Assembly: GCF_008932245.1 (NCBI RefSeq)
Contig: NZ_CP034910.1
Span: 1,054,001-1,118,000 of the forward strand
Direction of reading: 5' to 3'
Origin: Sinorhizobium alkalisoli
Lineage (GTDB): Bacteria > Pseudomonadota > Alphaproteobacteria > Rhizobiales > Rhizobiaceae
DNA length: 64,000 nucleotides
The translations under genes were made by a program, and so were the position numbers. The notes beneath the pieces were generated by a model, which did not search any database, had not been told where the DNA came from, and saw only the letters and a program-made list of their open reading frames with translations. This document shows, piece after piece, positions 62,656 through 64,000 of the stretch (positions within the stretch are counted from its first letter, which is position 1; every line of letters starts with the position of its first letter).

Positions 62656-63770
62656 GCCGCGCACCTCTCCGTCACGGGAAAGACATGCGCGGCTGCGCCG
62701 TCAACGACAATGTCCACCTGGTCGTTCCTTTGGAATTGCGTGACGCCGTCAGCGGGGACCTGTACCTGCAGGCTTGCTTGTGGGCGGTCGGCAAGGCGAA
62801 CGAGATAGATGTATGTCGAGCCGATGAACATGGCGGCATCGACGACGCCTGCTAGGGAGTCCGTCCCGCCATCGCCGCGCTTCATAAGACGCATCCGCTC
62901 CGGACGGATTGCCACGCGCAGAGCCGTTCCGGCATCGTATTTGCGTGTGCGCTCGCTCGTCGTAGAACGGAGGGTAAGCACCGTTCTCTCCGATAAACGA
63001 ACAACCGTTTGCTCAGCCGTGCTGCCGAGACAATCGCCATCGATAAAATTCATCCGGCCGATGAAGTCCGCGACGAATGCGGTCTTCGGCTGCCGATAGA
63101 GTTCCGTTGGCGCACCGAACTGCATCAGCCGGCCGTCGGACATGATGGCGACGCGATCCGACATCGTCAGCGCTTCGTCCTGATCGTGGGTCACGTAGAC
63201 GACCGTGGCGCCAAGTCGCTCCTGCAGCCGCTTGATCTCGAACTGCATCGCCTCTCGCAATTTCTTGTCGAGTGCGCCAAGTGGTTCGTCCATCAGCAGG
63301 ACGGGTGGTTCAAAGGCCAAAGCACGCGCTACTGCGACGCGTTGCTGCTGGCCACCCGAAAGCTGATTGGGATACCGCTCCGCGTAGCCGGAGAGCTGGA
63401 CGAGCTCCAGCATCTCCTCGACGCGCCGCGCGATCGCGGTCTTCTGCATCCGCCCGCGCATCCTGAGCGGGAATGCGATGTTCTGACGGATCGTCAGGTG
63501 CGGAAAGAGCGCATACTTCTGGAACACCATTCCGATGTTCCGGTGATTGGGCGCAAGAAAGGTTACGTCCCGGCCGCCGATGGCGATCCTGCCGGCGCTC
63601 GGAGCCTCGAAGCCGGCTATCATCGTCAAGGCTGTTGTCTTGCCGGAGCCGGAGGGCCCCAACAGCGAGACAAACTCCCCGGCTGCGATGTCGAGCGACA
63701 GCTCGCGAACCGCGAGGGCTTCGCCATATCGTTTTTGAAGTCCCGCAAGGGACAGAGATTGACCGATCAA
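62652..63770 (-). CDS. Polyamine-type ABC importer ATPase (PotA-like)
   Basis: An ATPase of 372 residues from TTG 63770, which has AAAGGAAAGG just upstream; a TTG at 63842 would give 396. Walker A GPSGSGKTT, signature LSGGQQQRVAVARAL, Walker B VLLMDEPLGAL and switch His in YVTHDQDEAL are intact. A C-terminal TOBE/OB domain (about 250-372) is present (RVAIRPERMRLMKRG). It is the first gene of the operon and energises the two permeases. Confidence 0.9.
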   Translation of the reverse strand: MIGQSLSLAGLQKRYGEALAVRELSLDIAAGEFVSLLGPSGSGKTTALTMIAGFEAPSAGRIAIGGRDVTFLAPNHRNIGMVFQKYALFPHLTIRQNIAFPLRMRGRMQKTAIARRVEEMLELVQLSGYAERYPNQLSGGQQQRVAVARALAFEPPVLLMDEPLGALDKKLREAMQFEIKRLQERLGATVVYVTHDQDEALTMSDRVAIMSDGRLMQFGAPTELYRQPKTAFVADFIGRMNFIDGDCLGSTAEQTVVRLSERTVLTLRSTTSERTRKYDAGTALRVAIRPERMRLMKRGDGGTDSLAGVVDAAMFIGSTYIYLVRLADRPQASLQVQVPADGVTQFQRNDQVDIVVDGAAAHVFPVTERCAA

Positions 63771-63905
63771 ATCCGCCTTTCCTTTCAGCTGCTGCACGCT
63801 CTTCGGCGTCTTCCCCTGGATGCGGCCGCTTTCTGGCCGCAATAAAGAGCCTTCTTCCGACCCGGGGACGAGTCAGGACGATGCCCTTATTGCTGAGGTT
63901 CTGGT

Positions 63906-63939
63906 GTCACGCGGGCCGCTTGTCGCCGGTCCGCGTGAC
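63906..63939. promoter_or_regulatory. Inverted repeat upstream of the polyamine-type operon
   Basis: GTCACGCGG and CCGCGTGAC form a perfect 9-bp inverted repeat separated by 16 bases, about 140 bases before the PotA-like start. It could be an operator for the operon or a terminator hairpin of a gene beyond the right edge; the remaining 63940-64000 shows nothing else. Confidence 0.45.
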
Positions 63940-64000
63940 GGAGCATGGGAAAGCTGCTAATAGCCGCTGATGCGACAAAAACTTTGCAAAACCTTCACAC

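Overview
The window is GC-rich, densely packed DNA of rhizobial type, most like Sinorhizobium/Ensifer or a close Rhizobiaceae relative. This placement is inferred from gene content: a DUF1127 peptide, GlxA/AraC and Rrf2 regulators, several ABC importers, IS110, IS21 and group II intron debris, and an eryI/tpi-like remnant. No rRNA, tRNA, CRISPR array or replication origin was seen. The catabolic and transport character, together with the mobile-element debris, suits a megaplasmid or accessory chromosomal region.

Positions 1-31240 hold small redox, detoxification and aromatic-catabolism units. They start with the tail of a flavin hydroxylase followed by an intradiol dioxygenase. Next come a GYD protein, an alpha/beta hydrolase-OsmC fusion, a DipZ-like CcdA-thioredoxin protein, SDR, MFS and GlxA genes, an Ohr/OsmC protein, a VOC protein and an old-yellow-enzyme homologue. 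A two-component system and three probably exported Asp-nucleophile alpha/beta hydrolases follow. The stretch 20.9-30.3 kb looks like an oxidant-response block: YeeE/YedE, AhpD-like, cupin, NDH-2-like and Rrf2 genes, MsrA/MsrB, thioredoxin reductase and an RclC/DUF417 protein. Two TetR genes have nearly identical operators (core ATACCGATC).

Positions 31821-47516 carry two adjacent minus-strand operons, each with a complete BMP-type (nucleoside/purine class) ABC importer. The first adds a cytosine-deaminase-like amidohydrolase and an amidase. The second adds an 8-oxoguanine-deaminase-like enzyme, a GST and a Rieske oxygenase split over two genes: one carries the [2Fe-2S] domain, the other the mononuclear iron site without cluster ligands.

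Positions 48269-53633 are the clearest coherent system. A promoter and a guanidine-I (ykkC) riboswitch precede, on the minus strand, a NitT/TauT-type importer (binding protein, permease, ATPase), a ureohydrolase with the features of the Ni-dependent guanidine hydrolase GdmH, a histidine-rich protein and a HupE/UreJ-type nickel permease. This reads as a guanidine import and hydrolysis operon with its own nickel supply.

Positions 53890-59780 are a mobile-element graveyard: an IS110 fragment, two related hairpin elements, an orphan 614-residue protein of unknown family, an IS21 (IstB) fragment, an oxidoreductase fragment, a scrambled group II intron, a dispersed repeat and a frameshifted triosephosphate isomerase. 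The window ends with a spermidine/putrescine-type ABC importer (59785-63770).
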